Positions 12,230-25,300 of a stretch of DNA of 64,000 bases are shown here, piece after piece. The notes under the pieces are model-generated. The model ran no database searches. It was not told the DNA's origin and saw only the letters and a list, made by a program, of their open reading frames with translations. The first letter of the stretch is position 1, and each line of letters begins with the position of its first letter. This DNA is from Actinernus sp. WN-2022 (taxonomy: Eukaryota > Cnidaria > Anthozoa > Actiniaria > Actinernidae), in contig JAOWCC010001634.1 in the NCBI GenBank assembly GCA_030867875.1, forward strand, positions 33,995,867 to 34,059,866, given 5' to 3'. The translations under genes were made by a program, and so were the position numbers.

Positions 12230-15200
12230 CTGCAAAGATTTAGAAGTCCAGGCACAATCATAATGAGATGGATTTATCTCCAACACCGGTATAATCAACT
12301 AAAAGTCGATTAAGGTAAACTAACTGGCGTGGGAAGCGAGTAGCAGCTGACGTTTCGAGTGTTTTCGCACTGCCGAAGGCTAAAGCTCAAAACGTCAGCA
12401 GCCTTTTGCTTACCATGGCAGTTGGCATAAGTAAGTGACTTTATTTAAGTGTCAATGTATTTAGCTTTGCAGCTAATTGAGGACACTAGTCCTACGATTT
12501 TATGTCCTTATCCGAGAAGACGTGAAGGTCTAACCGTTTACTGTATTATGTAAAGGCAGCACCGTAAATGCAGCGTACATTTGTACCTCAATTGACTTTA
12601 TACATGCCCTCTGAAGAGGTGCATTCCCTCGTGTCCAATAATAAAAGAAAGTTCTGGTAATCATGAATGTGTTCCCAACCGGTGACTAGGTGACCCACGG
12701 TCTTTGATGGGTTGTTGGTAGGTTCGGGTTCCCTCTTCTTTGGTACGTCCTAAATCCAGTTTGGCACATCGCGCCCTTACGTAAGGCTTCAATCGGGCAA
12801 TGTGTAAAACTCGAGGTTTGCCCCTTGCACTCTTCTGGATCTGGTAAACTAGGTTATTGATACGTTTTGTAACTAGATAGGGTCCTTCACATGGCTACTG
12901 TAGATTAGGAAAATCCTTTCTTTCGCTTTAAATTGTCTACGCTTCTATGATCGTAGTACCGCTTCTGTCTACGATTTGAAAGTGTTTTCTGGATGCACAA
13001 ACATCGCACTAACATATTGGGTGCAACTATGCGAGTACAATCTCAGTTTCACTCGATAAGTGTCCTCTTCACACCAAGATGGCCAGCTGTTTTCTGATCG
13101 TGCAGTTGACTGAGGACCTCGCTCCTTAAACTCGTGGGCACATGGAGCTGCCCCCGAACAGTGACCAGTCGGAAACAACTTTGGTATCGAACCCCATTCC
13201 GTAGTGCCAATCGTTTCTACTGTCGCCAAGACCTTGTTTACTTTGTTCTCGGCGGATACATCTTCGCCCCCATCACTTGATGATCTTCTGGAGGTCGGGG
13301 TCACCCAGTTGCCCATCTCGCAGTTCCTCCACCGATAGGGTTTTCAACCAGGGCTTTATATCCGTTGCATCCTTATCAATTATCTGGGATCAGCTTTCCC
13401 TCCCACACCTGTTCAGCCTGTCACACAGATTACAATCACTGTAAGGCCTACGTGAGAGGGTGTCAGCATTCGCGTGTAGACATCCTGGTCTATGTTCGAT
13501 CCGTAGTCTATATGTCCCCAGTACTTCCAGCCACCGTGCACGTGGACCCTACGGGTTTACTGACTGTAAAGCTCCACAGTCGATTCTCACCAAGAACTGT
13601 CTACCCGCTTCGACAATGGCAATAAGCTCCTCCCGGATAATGCAACAGTTCATTTCGGATTTGCTCAAAGCTTTGCTATAGTATGCGATCACCCTCTCTT
13701 CATTGTTCTGAACTTGAAACAACACGGCTCCCACACCCTGAATGCTGACATCGCTGTCCAGGATAAATGTTCCTTCACAAGTGCTAGTACTGTCAGGAGT
13801 TTACATTTCAGCCGTTGGAAGGGCTCTTCACATTATGTAGTCCATTTAAACTCTCTCCCATTCTCAGTTAAGCGGTGCTGTGACGTCGCAATGTCAGAAA
13901 ACCCGTTAATGAAGCGCCTATAGTACGAGCATAGCCGGGCCTAAGCAGCTCCTAACTTCCATGACTGTACTTAGTTGTGGCCGCTCCCTGACTGCTCGCA
14001 CTTTCCCTGGGTTCACTAACCACATGACAGAAAAATGACAGCTTCTCCAAAAAGGTGACATCCCTTTGGACTCAAATCAAATTTAGCCTCCCGTAACTTT
14101 TGAAACAGCTGCAATGACTTAAAGTGCCCCTAACTCCTTTTGCAATTTTTATACATATGAATTTTTGGCTTACAGAGAATACTCTCTCTTCTATGCTTGT
14201 TTAAAATGGTGAAAATTTGACCTTTCCTGACCCATGACCGGGTCGATTCCCGATCTTACGTCATCCAATTCATTCGACTTTGCAATAATTTGAATAAATG
14301 TTAGCATTTCGTCTAAAACAACTGTTTTCTTTACTAACCGGCAATTAAATTGGCTAAATTATTTACTCACAGACTGTATATTCTCTATATATCGATGTTC
14401 TTGTGATAGAAAGGCGCCATGGAGAATAATGCATTAATGAGGTGACGTATGATCGGGAATCGACCCAGGCTTTTTCTTACACGGTCATGGGTCAGGAAAG
14501 GTCAAATTTTCACCATTTCCAACAAGCCTAGAACATAGAGCATTCTCTGTAAAAATGTCTTCGCAGAAGTACTCAAAAACGTTTATTAAAGATTCATATG
14601 TATAAAAATTGCAAAAGGGGGTAGGGGCACGTTAACTATGGGGTCATCGAGATAGACCGTGTACAGCTCCCAAGGTATTCCTAAAAGCATGTTATCAAAA
14701 AACCGTTCAAAGTCGCTACGAGTCGCTATCAAGGGATGGTAATGTCATTGAGCTTACTATAATCGACACAAAACTGCGTCAACCCATCTTTCGTTTTGAT
14801 TAGGACAATTGGTGTGGGCTGGATGATGGTTTATACTAGCATTTGCTAAATGTGCTACTCTGCTTTCCGTCTTGTATATTGGCAGATGCCTGGCCTGTTG
14901 TCAAATTGGTCTGCATGGGTTCCCTGTTTGGATCTGATGCCGAGTCATCCCAGTTCTTCCAATATTGAAAATATGTCCCTTTATTCACAATTACTTTTTC
15001 TCTGGTCCCAGGTTTTCGTGCTGCACAGCAACAGGTCCTTGAAATAGCTGTTAATTTACGGCTGAGCCAAATACCATGAAACGGTCAGCGGTTTCACCCA
15101 TCTTATCGGGTCATCGACTCGTTTGAGGCTGTTTCAGCTGTGAGCTTGTTTGAGTGAAATTTTCCATGAAATATCCTCGTTTTGATCTGCTTTATCATTC

Positions 15201-18200
15201 CTGTCTCTTCATTCGATGCACTGGTGGCGTTTGTAAGACGCTGAGTGGCCTAAGGATGGACTAACTGATTTCATGAGGCTGAATGCGAAGAGGGGTTCAT
15301 ATTGTGTGAGTGTTGACTTTACGGACCCAAGAAGCTTCTGAAGACAAGGCTTTAGTCAAATCACTCCAGTGGCCAAGGACAGACACCGCTTAACATTTAT
15401 TCTTGCTTTTCTTTAGAAAATGATCGTTTGGGGCATCATCTTCTTGGTCATCTTCGTTCAACGGGACTCCATCTCTGTACCATTTTGAAATGGTTGACCC
15501 GAAAGCCTCGTTTTCATGAGGGCTGATGGGTGAAACCTCTGTCCATTTGGCTCAGCCGTAATAACAGCTATTTGGAACCACCGCATTGCCATCGGTGTGG
15601 ACTTGTGTGCCCCGGCACTTTGGAACGATCTTCCTTTTAGCATTCGTAAACCGAACACTATTCCGCCGGGAGAGAACTTTGCCAACAGGCTCATACCATG
15701 CAGCTATGGTGCCTTTGTACATAGTAAGAGGTCACCAGAGTCCTTGCCAGAAGTAGACATTTTTTTTCGACGAGGTGGGTCAGTTGGTCCCAGCATCCCG
15801 GCAGCATTGGTCTTATCTAAGTCCAATATGTTACCAGGCACAAGAGCCTCGCTTCGTGGTGGGACAACTAGTTTAATGGACCACTACATGTAGCATGTTG
15901 GGGCCACAATTCCTGACTTGGAGTCAGCCTCAGCTCCTAAAGAGATAAGCTTATACTGACCCTTCCGAATTACCTGCTGACATTGACTCTATATTGGCTA
16001 TCCATACCTGATAATCCTCTTCAGTTATTCCCACTTGAATTGATAATGTTTCCGGACACATGAACAGTAGAGAACTCCAATCGGCCGCAAGCACCATATC
16101 TGGACACCCCTGATTGAGTTATGGCCAATCGCTAACAGGGATCTTTTCCAGGCAGTTCCATCAGAATACGTTCCCTCCAGTATTGACCATAAACTTGACT
16201 GAAACCCCTTGTATAAGTCCAGTAACAAACATGACATTTCGTTATCCATCAGTGTTACTGATGCTGACGATAGTATTGGGGCCCTTAGTGGTTGTTTTGC
16301 TGGGTTCTGGTCCATGAACTCGGCAAGCTCCCGTTCCCTGCATCTGTTCAGGCCTTGTAATATTTTGCCAGTCCAGCAACTGGGGTGGTTGTCCCGTTGT
16401 CCACCATGTCTTGGCCCCTCCTCTGACGACACTTCCTTCATCATTTGCCCACTACCTCTCGGAGTTCTCGTAGTTCCTCTTTGATGTCTTGAGGTAGGTT
16501 TGAAGACCCTTTCAGCTGACCTCTGCCTTAAATTGCCAAGTGCACCAATAAAGTGATATTTGGCTATTGTTTCCATAAATTCAAGGGGTGCATCAGGAAA
16601 CACCGTACATTGTGCAAGCTCTGGTAGTGACTCGCCAGTATGTCTTGTGCATGACTTCAGCTTTGCTCGAAACATCTGCTTCAGGTTACAGGACCCAAAC
16701 CGATTATCTAATGCTGGTTTGAGGGCATTGAAATGGATCCAGGTCCCCAGATACTGCCTGGCCCGACCCACGTATGCTTGCAGCAAGGTAACTAACCTAC
16801 GTGCAATCACTCCAGCAGTGACCTCGAACTTTGCAAAGTACATGTAGTCCTCCCATGATGATGTTCCATCAAAGCTTGGTGGGCAGATTCGGGGTTTCTC
16901 ACAGTCCACTGAAGCTGTTTGGTCATTTTTTCCCCTTAGAGAAACCTATGGAATCCGAATCATTTTTTCCAAGCATTCTTTCCCAGAACAGTCGGTTGCT
17001 CGGGAACTTGTTCGAACTTGTCGAGTGAAGAAACTCTAGAATTTACCAAGACAAGTTGTTTTCCTTACGAATTCAAGGTCTTTGCCAAAGACAATCACTC
17101 CATTGAAACTCAACGATCAACCAACGCGAGTCCAAAACAGAAACAGAAGTGAATCCTGCCGTCTTCCCTGATGAGTTACTTATGATAATTATGCAAAATT
17201 ATGGAATATGAACCAATCGAAATCACTACCGCGATTTTTGGGGTAGTGACGTCACGGGATGGCATTATCGACTAGTGGATTTAGACGTCTCTCTCGGGAG
17301 GAACGAACCAGAGGAGACGGCTGTAATTCTGGCTATACTTGTATGTGTATAAAGACACGTTTCAGTACCTCCACAAGCTGTTCAGTTCTCCAAACCTAGA
17401 CACTCCACTCTCTGCTGCTGCAGCACATATATGAACATACACAGGATCTATGAACACAGACAAAAAAATATACCAACATTACTGTATAATACAAACTATT
17501 ATAAAATAACCCAGAGGAAACTCGCGCGCTGATTGGCTGAAAGCCGTGTTTTTTTATTTGAGAGTCTATAGACATGGAAATTCGCTGGCACGCGATTGTG
17601 AATGAAATCAAAATGGCAAACGACAAGGAAGAATGCCTTCACTAAACGTTGACTTTCAATATAATTTTAATCAGCAAAACCGACATATATTTCAACAAAA
17701 ATACAACCAACCGACGAAGTTATCAAATTTGCTAACCATCCCCGGTGTCACAGCGATTTCGCCCCCCAGTGAATTGCCCCCCGCCCAGGGGGGCGAAATC
17801 GCTAGTGGATTGTACTCGTAATTCTTATCGAAATCGCCCCACCTCAGAAAATAGAGGCAGTAAATGTCAACGCACTGAATAAATAGTGTTTTTTTATAAA
17901 TCTAAAGTCTTTTTTTTCTTTATTGAAGTGCCCCTAAACCCTTTTGCAATTTATATATATATGAAACTTTGAAAGGTTTTGAGTACTTCTGCGAAGAATA
18001 TTTTGGCTTACAGAGAATACTCTGTGTTCTATGCTTGTTTGAAATGGTGAAAATGTGACCTCTCCTGACCCATGACCGTGTAAGAAAAAGCCTGGGTCGA
18101 TTCCCTATCTTACGTCACCTCATTAATGCATTATTGTCCATGACGCCTTTCTATCACAACAGCATCGATATATAGAGAATATACACAGTCTGAGATTTTA

Positions 18201-19274
18201 GTAAAGAAAACAGCTATTTCAGACAAAATGCTAAATATTTATTCAAGTTATTGCAAAGTCGAATGAATTGGATGACGTAAGATAGGGAATCGACCCAGTC
18301 TTTTTCTTACACGGTCATGGGTCAGGAAAGGTCACATTTTCACTATTTCAAACAAGCATAGAACACAGAGTATTCTCTGTAAGCCACAAATTTCTTCGCA
18401 GAAGTATTCAAAGCCTTTAAAGTTTCATATATATAAAAATTGCAAAAGGGTTTAGGGGCACTTTAAGTGTAAGACCTCTTTAGCTACTATTACTATTACT
18501 GACTACGAAAATACGCGAGTCGGTAACAATCGTTTTCTTCGGAAAGTCATTTCAAATTATTTCTGAATCAGTTGAGTTAATTACACTGCTACATGTATAT
18601 ACATTACAAAACTTACCGCCGTTTTATCTTCTCATTAGTTAATAAGCTGTTTATCCAGAAAGGTTTTCCTAGTTAGAACTAATCTAATTAGCGAATTAAC
18701 AAGCGCCGCTAGCTCAATTGAAAATAAAACAAAGCACGCGAGTCGGTAACACTCCTTTATTCGGCAAAGTTATTTCAAAATAGATGGGTCGACGCGAGCA
18801 TTACGCGGGTTATAAAAACTTACATACCACGATAATTACGTCAACTTCATTATGGTTTTCATGCATGTAAAATCATCAGGCTATTTGGCAGTTGTTTCCA
18901 AATATGAGTTCCACTCGCTACAAGCTAAGGTATATAAGTTTTAAAACTTCCCGCCGTTTTAGATCTTAATTAGTTCATTAGCTTGTTTATTCAGGACGTT
19001 TTCACGCGAGTCGGTATTAAAGACTTCGGGAAAGTCTTTTCAAAGTAGGCGGATTTACGGGTTATCAAAACCTTTTAAGTATCCACAATAATTACATCAT
19101 CTACATGTTGGCTTCAGGCAAGAAACACTAACAACTAATTGCATGCCTTTATACACACTATGCATAACTCGCGCGGTCACAACACCAAAAAGAGGCCGGT
19201 AGGTCCTCTGGAATGTTGAAGCTGCAGGACCTCCCTGAAAATCACAGTACGTGAGTGAGTTTTTCCTGTAGAAA

Positions 19275-19305
<31 letters not shown>

Positions 19306-22300
19306 TAGTTGAAATACTAGCAGGAGGTGTGAAACGTGTTGAACATGATTGTTTAGTTGAAAAATGTTGCTAATCTGTCCTCATTTATCCTTTATTTTTC
19401 TTTATAGTACAATCAGCCAGGCGCATAGCAAATTAACGGCATTGTTTCACTGAACATTCGTTCAGTGCATTTCACAATCTCTCCGGGCGCTTCAATTTCA
19501 ACATTCCAGAGGAATGTTGACATGCTAGTTACCAGGACTTATGCATAGGGTCTATACACATTACTGATAGCTTTTTGCATTACTATATAATTCTCCACGT
19601 CCAATACATTACAGTAATAATGAGAAAGAAAACATGTACTCATAACCTTTTAAAAGGTTGGAGGGGAGGGGGGGGGGGGGGGGGGGGAATTGCTAGAGGG
19701 GGGCAAATTGCTAGAGGGGGGCGAGGAGAGGGGGGGGGGGGGGCGAATTTACTAGCGATTTCGCCCCCGGGGGCCGAATTCACGGGGGGAGGGGGGGGGG
19801 GGGGGGGCGAAATCGCTTGTACACCGGCCGATATATTTTTATTCGCGGATCCAACAAACAAACGTCAAAATCGCTTTTCGTTTAATTTATTTTGTACGGT
19901 AATACTAAAACACATAAACGGCTAACAAGACTAGTTTTTAAACAATCCTCCTAATAGACAAATAGAGCGAGGAATCGAGCTAGAGACTTAGAGTAGAAGA
20001 GAGGGAAAAGCAAGGAAACAATCTTTCAAAAAAAAATTCTTTGTCCTTTTTTATCCCAAACTAAAAGTACACGCTTATTAAATGTTCAAGTCCGACATTT
20101 TGTCGGCGACGAAGTCACGAAATAATAAGTCTTAGCTTCAAATAAGGCCAATTGTTATCATTCACCCTGCTTGGTCTTAGATAATTCAGATAAGGTTTTT
20201 AGCTTTCTCCTTGCCATTTTATGAACAACTACATGAATTTTGCAAACTCACGTGCGACATTAAACAACCCAATGAAAACTTGTTGATTTTTCACAGAACA
20301 AAATGAGCTTTTCCCTCTTACCTTGCACTCTTAGCCTCATCTCATTGGAAGGAAGGTTCCAACACTGCAACAGCTAGATCTTTCCATTGAGATTGGCGAA
20401 AATAAAAGTTCATTCAACTAAACCTGCTTCAAAGTTAAACAGGGGAATCATATTTCCTCGTGTACATTCAGCGACAAAAACACCCAGTTCAAGTCCTCTA
20501 CTCCTTGAATGCCTTATGCCTTAAATTTCCGTAAAACATTTCTTGAATTCAGAGTTATTCTTTTCGGGGGATATTGAAACAGATGTTTTCAAAATAGAGC
20601 CACACACTGACACAGAGCATGCTTTCGTAAGTTCGTTTCCCTCAGTTCTGCCTTTGGCTTTTGAGGTATTTCCCGCGCTGTGCAAACTCACCGTCGGTCA
20701 ATTTCTGACGACTGTAACAGTTAGGAGAATTGATCTTCTGATTGTGCGTGCGTAAGATTTATCTCGTGTTTTTCCTGTTCGTTATTTTATAAAAGCAATA
20801 TAACACGCTTTCCCATGTAATCCATGTCTTTCTTCTCTTATATAAACAGGCGGGATATGTTGGGAGAACGCAGAAAAACACGAAAATCACTCGCCTAGCG
20901 GCACGCGATATGCACTCGATATGCTTACCAGTATTATTGCCAGCTAGTCGATGCATCCTCTGCATTGCCACACCTCCAGGGTAGTTATTGTGTGATACAT
21001 ACATGTATATGGAGGTAGCTAGACAGTTACACATGAATCCACCCAGGGTACCAAGCACAACCACAGCTGACACCCAGCGACACCACTTGTGGTAATTTTG
21101 ATAGCTGTTAAAATTGAGCAAAAACAAAAAAAACGTTCTTATTCCTGACCAGTTTGTAGACATTCAGAATTCATTGTTAAGTAGTACTGCAATGCTAACT
21201 GTACTCCATTTCATGTATCAGGGTTGTCATTAGCAATGTAAAGACTGGTCATTAATTAGAGGGGGAGGCTGTACATGGAAGGATACTTTTGACACAATTT
21301 TAATAGTTACTACAACTGCCGTTTTTTTACTATTCATTTATGTTATCTCTTCTCTTACTTTCTTTCTTCTTCTTCTCGTTTGTTCTACTTATTCCTTATT
21401 ATTTACTTCTAACTAATTAACTTTAGTTAGAAATATTGTGAAATGCCTGAATTGTACTTAAATCTGTAATACTGAGATAATAGAGATTAAGCACCGCGTT
21501 CTACGACAAACGGGAAACGTCAGCCCGCCGTCAAAATACGAAATAAATGTATAAGAAAAGTGGAAAAGAATTCCAACGTTCACAACAAACGCGGATCTAC
21601 TCAACTTCACGTAAAAACTGAACGCGATGCTTAATCTCTCTATTAATTAAAAACAAATGATGATTGCAAGAGTTGTAGCTTATGGTTCACAAACGAGGCA
21701 ATTGTTTCAGTTGTCCAGCAACTGAAAAACGTAATGAAAGCCCTGATGAGTGATGTACAATGTATTGTATACAGTAATCCCTTTGCAGGCTACATTGTAT
21801 AACCAATACAATTTGTGGTTTTCATCTACAGTCATGTATATGCATCAGTGTACAACACTGCGTACTGAAAATGGCTAGATGCATGCCGTTGCAATTAACT
21901 TACATGAAATTGAGTCCACATGCAGCCACTGTATTCAACACAGGAAAAACATAAATGATGAACCTCAGCTCTTTGTGTGGGAGAAGTGAGAACATCAACA
22001 CAAAGAACACAGCTGGCCCTGTTAATACCCAGGTTCTTCTCTCACGCCACAAACCAAGGGGAACTAGAACTAGGGCAAAGAGAAGAGCTCTTGGGAGAAC
22101 TGAATAAAAGTACCACAGAAAGGGAGATGTCTATGATGTCATAGTTAAGGAACAATGAGCTGTCAATACATGAGCATCACACTGATGGTGAGCGAGACTC
22201 CCAGTTAGCTCAGTGGTTAAGCGCCAGTCTGTTGATCAGCGGGAGGTCGCAGGTTCAAACCCCGGCTAGAAGGTGCTTCCTTTACATAATACAGTAAATG

Positions 22301-25300
22301 GATAGACCTTCATGTCTTCTTGGATAAGGATGTAAAATCGTAAGACTATAGTGTCCCCAATTAGCTGCAAAGCTAAATACACTGACACTTAAATAAAGTG
22401 ACTTACTTACTGACTTACTATATGGACATTATAGCAGGCCTCTCAGATGAGCCATAAGCTTGGGCCATCAGACTCGGACCCCGACCCTGTTTGACCCAAT
22501 CCGAGCTCCAAAACCCTGATTGCCCCCTTTTTGGGAAAAAAAACACCTGATTGCCCCTTCTTTAAATTGTTTTCAAAACACGGTCGGATATATACCCCGG
22601 CCGGTATACCGCGTACCGGGATTGCATGCAAAATACGGAACATTTCATGTCGGGACGTGTCATTGGGTAAACAAATCAGCAGATGAAGTACATAGATAAG
22701 TACTGAAGTACGAGATGTATGGGAACCTCAGTGCTTGCATGTGGGCAGGCGATCAAAATGCGGCAACAGAATGTCTTTTTTTGACATAGTAGCTAAAAAA
22801 AATGAACCCTAACTGCCTAAAAAATACTGAACCCCGACCCTGACTGCACCCAAATTATACTCAAATCCTGACCCTGATCTGCCCAAATCAGGTCAAAACC
22901 CTGACCCTACCTGCCCAAACCGAGCTCAAAACCCTGACCCACCCGGGCAGCACATACATAATACGTCACAAACAGGAGTACCCCCCCAGGCAGCACTTAC
23001 ATGTATTTCAAATGTTATGTTCAAGGGGATGCTTGATGGAAGGGGGCACTTAATAAAACACTTTTTTTGTTTTCAACCAGCATTAAAGGGGCCTGTCAAT
23101 GTCAATCAAACTGAACCTTCATGTTTCTTTAAAACGAAACTACAAAAATAACACCCTCAGATAGCAGAGACATACCATGTACATTGTAAATGTCCTGATC
23201 AATATGCTTTTCAAACTTTTTCTATAGAGGATGGCAAAGATTAAAGTGGATTACAATTTAAGCCTATTCTAGAAACTTGATTTTGGTTACAGTGAACCGA
23301 TTTCCAGTTCCTCTTAATTTCTATTAAAAACAGTATTTTCCATCAACATTGGCTCAAATGTTCTCCACTATACCTGAAAAGCATTATTTTATTATACTCT
23401 ACTAATCTGAGTAGTTATTTTTGTCCTTCAACATGATAAATTGATCATTTTGGGGTTGACAGAACAAACTTGAAGCAATATATGCCACCACCTGTCAGTT
23501 CATATAAAATTTCTCTCTTACTTACTGTTTTTTTTTGTTGGGGAGGGGAGGGCACTTAATTATTCAAATGTTATATTCAAGGGGGAAATAATAACCAATT
23601 ATTATTGGATAAGGTTGAGCATGATAGCGAAAATTATCAAGACAGAGGTCTGTGTTATCTGCCAAAGCGGAAGGTTGATAACATAGACCAAGGTCTTGAT
23701 AATTTTCCCTATCATGTGAAAACCTAATTCAATAATCATTATGCATTTTAAGCAAACGTTTTAGCAAAATCAAAGCTAGCGAAAACGAAGCTAAATGAAA
23801 TGTGGTAAACTGATTTGTTTATGCTTGAATTTCAAGATGTTTTTTTTCTTATTCGAGCTACAAATTGCTTTTATTTACAAGTTTAGGGGAATAGAAAGAC
23901 AAAATGGCACAAAAAAGCAAAATAATTTCTTGCTTTAAGCATACCTACATATACATGTAATAGCAGTGTAATGTCACAACCTAAAGATAATACCTACACA
24001 ATTTAATTATGTAATTTAATAATATTGTATGCATGCACAGTCAATGATATAGCCAGCTATCGAAATTGGCTGTGCATTCTCAGCCAATCAGAATCAATTA
24101 TGAGAATGCACAGCCAATTCTCGACAGCTGGCTATAACATTGACTGCACATGCGTACAATGTTATCTTATATGTAATTATTGCAGTTGGTGCTTAATCAA
24201 GGAAATTGATACAGTAAGCTTGCTCAATGCATCTATAAAGTATATTCAATAAAAAGGATACTCCCCAATTTGAGCTTTTGTTTAGTATGGTATTGTAGTA
24301 GAAAACCTCTCCTTCTGGCCACAGGTATCTTTGCCAGAACAGTGAGTCAATACTAATGGTAAGACCTAAAAAATTATGAATTTAGAATTATGGTGTGACT
24401 AAGGGTGGTTTCCATTTATCTGGCCAGTTTGAATTGGGTGGACTGGTTCTGGTTGGTACAGAAAGGAAAGTCCACTAGGTCATTAGCCGGTGCATGGTGA
24501 GATCCCTCTTAGAGTGGGACCAGTCTGTCCCAAACCAGTTCTCAGAACTGACATGTTCTATTTTGGCCAGTGAGACTAGTCAGTTCCTTTATTAAACATA
24601 GGGCCCCTAAGGGCAACTCGTGGAAGGTCAGCAAGCTATTTTGGCATATACTAAAACTCATGTGGCCGATGACGTCAACGTTACATCATCGCCACTAAGT
24701 GATTTGTGGGGACCCAATGCAAGTCCAAGTTTGAACTATGGGCATGTACTTAAAATCATGTGACCGATGCCGTCATTGTTACATCATCGCCAGCACGTGA
24801 TTTGTGGGGACCCAATACCATGCCTGTCCAAGTTTCAACTGTCTGGCATTAGAAATAAGGAAGAAATGGGCATGTACTTAATATCATGTGACCGATGACA
24901 TCATCATTACATCATCCATTACGACTAAATTGGGAATTAAGTATTGTTCTGCTAACCTTTTGTTTTACTCTTAATGTTCTTGATGATTGGCTCTGGCATA
25001 ATACAAAAGAAGACCCGCAAACTTTGAAATACACAGTTTCATTGGATTGCATTTCCCGCTAACTTTTTAAACTTCTAGTGCTATTGTTTTTGTGGCCCGC
25101 CTCCTTTCATTGATTCTTCCGAGTCTCCTGTTGAAAGCACCTCCCATTTATAACATATGTGATTCAAACGCTTAATTTACGCTTTGATCCACGGTTTGGC
25201 CAACTACAAAATAAACTTACTCAAGCCTGATTATCTGCCCGCTTCACGGAGAGGTTCTGCTCGTTTCACACTTTCAAGAGTTGAATGTTTTATTAAACTC

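Larger units (their letters stand above)
12690..16960 (-). mobile_element. Eroded Gypsy (Ty3-like) LTR retrotransposon
   Basis: Read on the - strand, pieces occur in Gypsy order: gag (16909-16025), a reverse transcriptase remnant with YLDD (about 14850-14633), RNase H (13734-13549), and the integrase C-terminal end with [20 protein letters not shown] (about 12890-12700). Frames are interrupted many times, and a 509 bp MITE is inserted in the reverse transcriptase. I could not identify long terminal repeats. It lies in ALG12 between exon 7 and the last exon, where one exon is missing. Confidence 0.8.
18822..23538 (+). repeat. Large direct duplication, copy 1
   Basis: From ACATACCACGATAATTA to CTTACTTACTG this segment is almost identical to 56850-64000, with scattered substitutions, small indels and homopolymer length differences. 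It contains ALG12 exons 7 and 6 and a SINE. The other copy has an extra 2,291 bp element. Confidence 0.97.

Noticed and set aside
19575..19925. Gly-rich and Pro-rich open frames across the G runs (and at 57675-57962)
   Set aside because: They are produced by homopolymer runs whose length differs between the two copies; no real coding signal.
20330..20400. A 50 nt exon-like segment on the - strand with CAG acceptor and GTAAGA donor (also at 58369) as the missing ALG12 exon
   Set aside because: Its length does not fit the needed 3n+1 phase, the required frame hits a stop, and the translation does not resemble ALG12.
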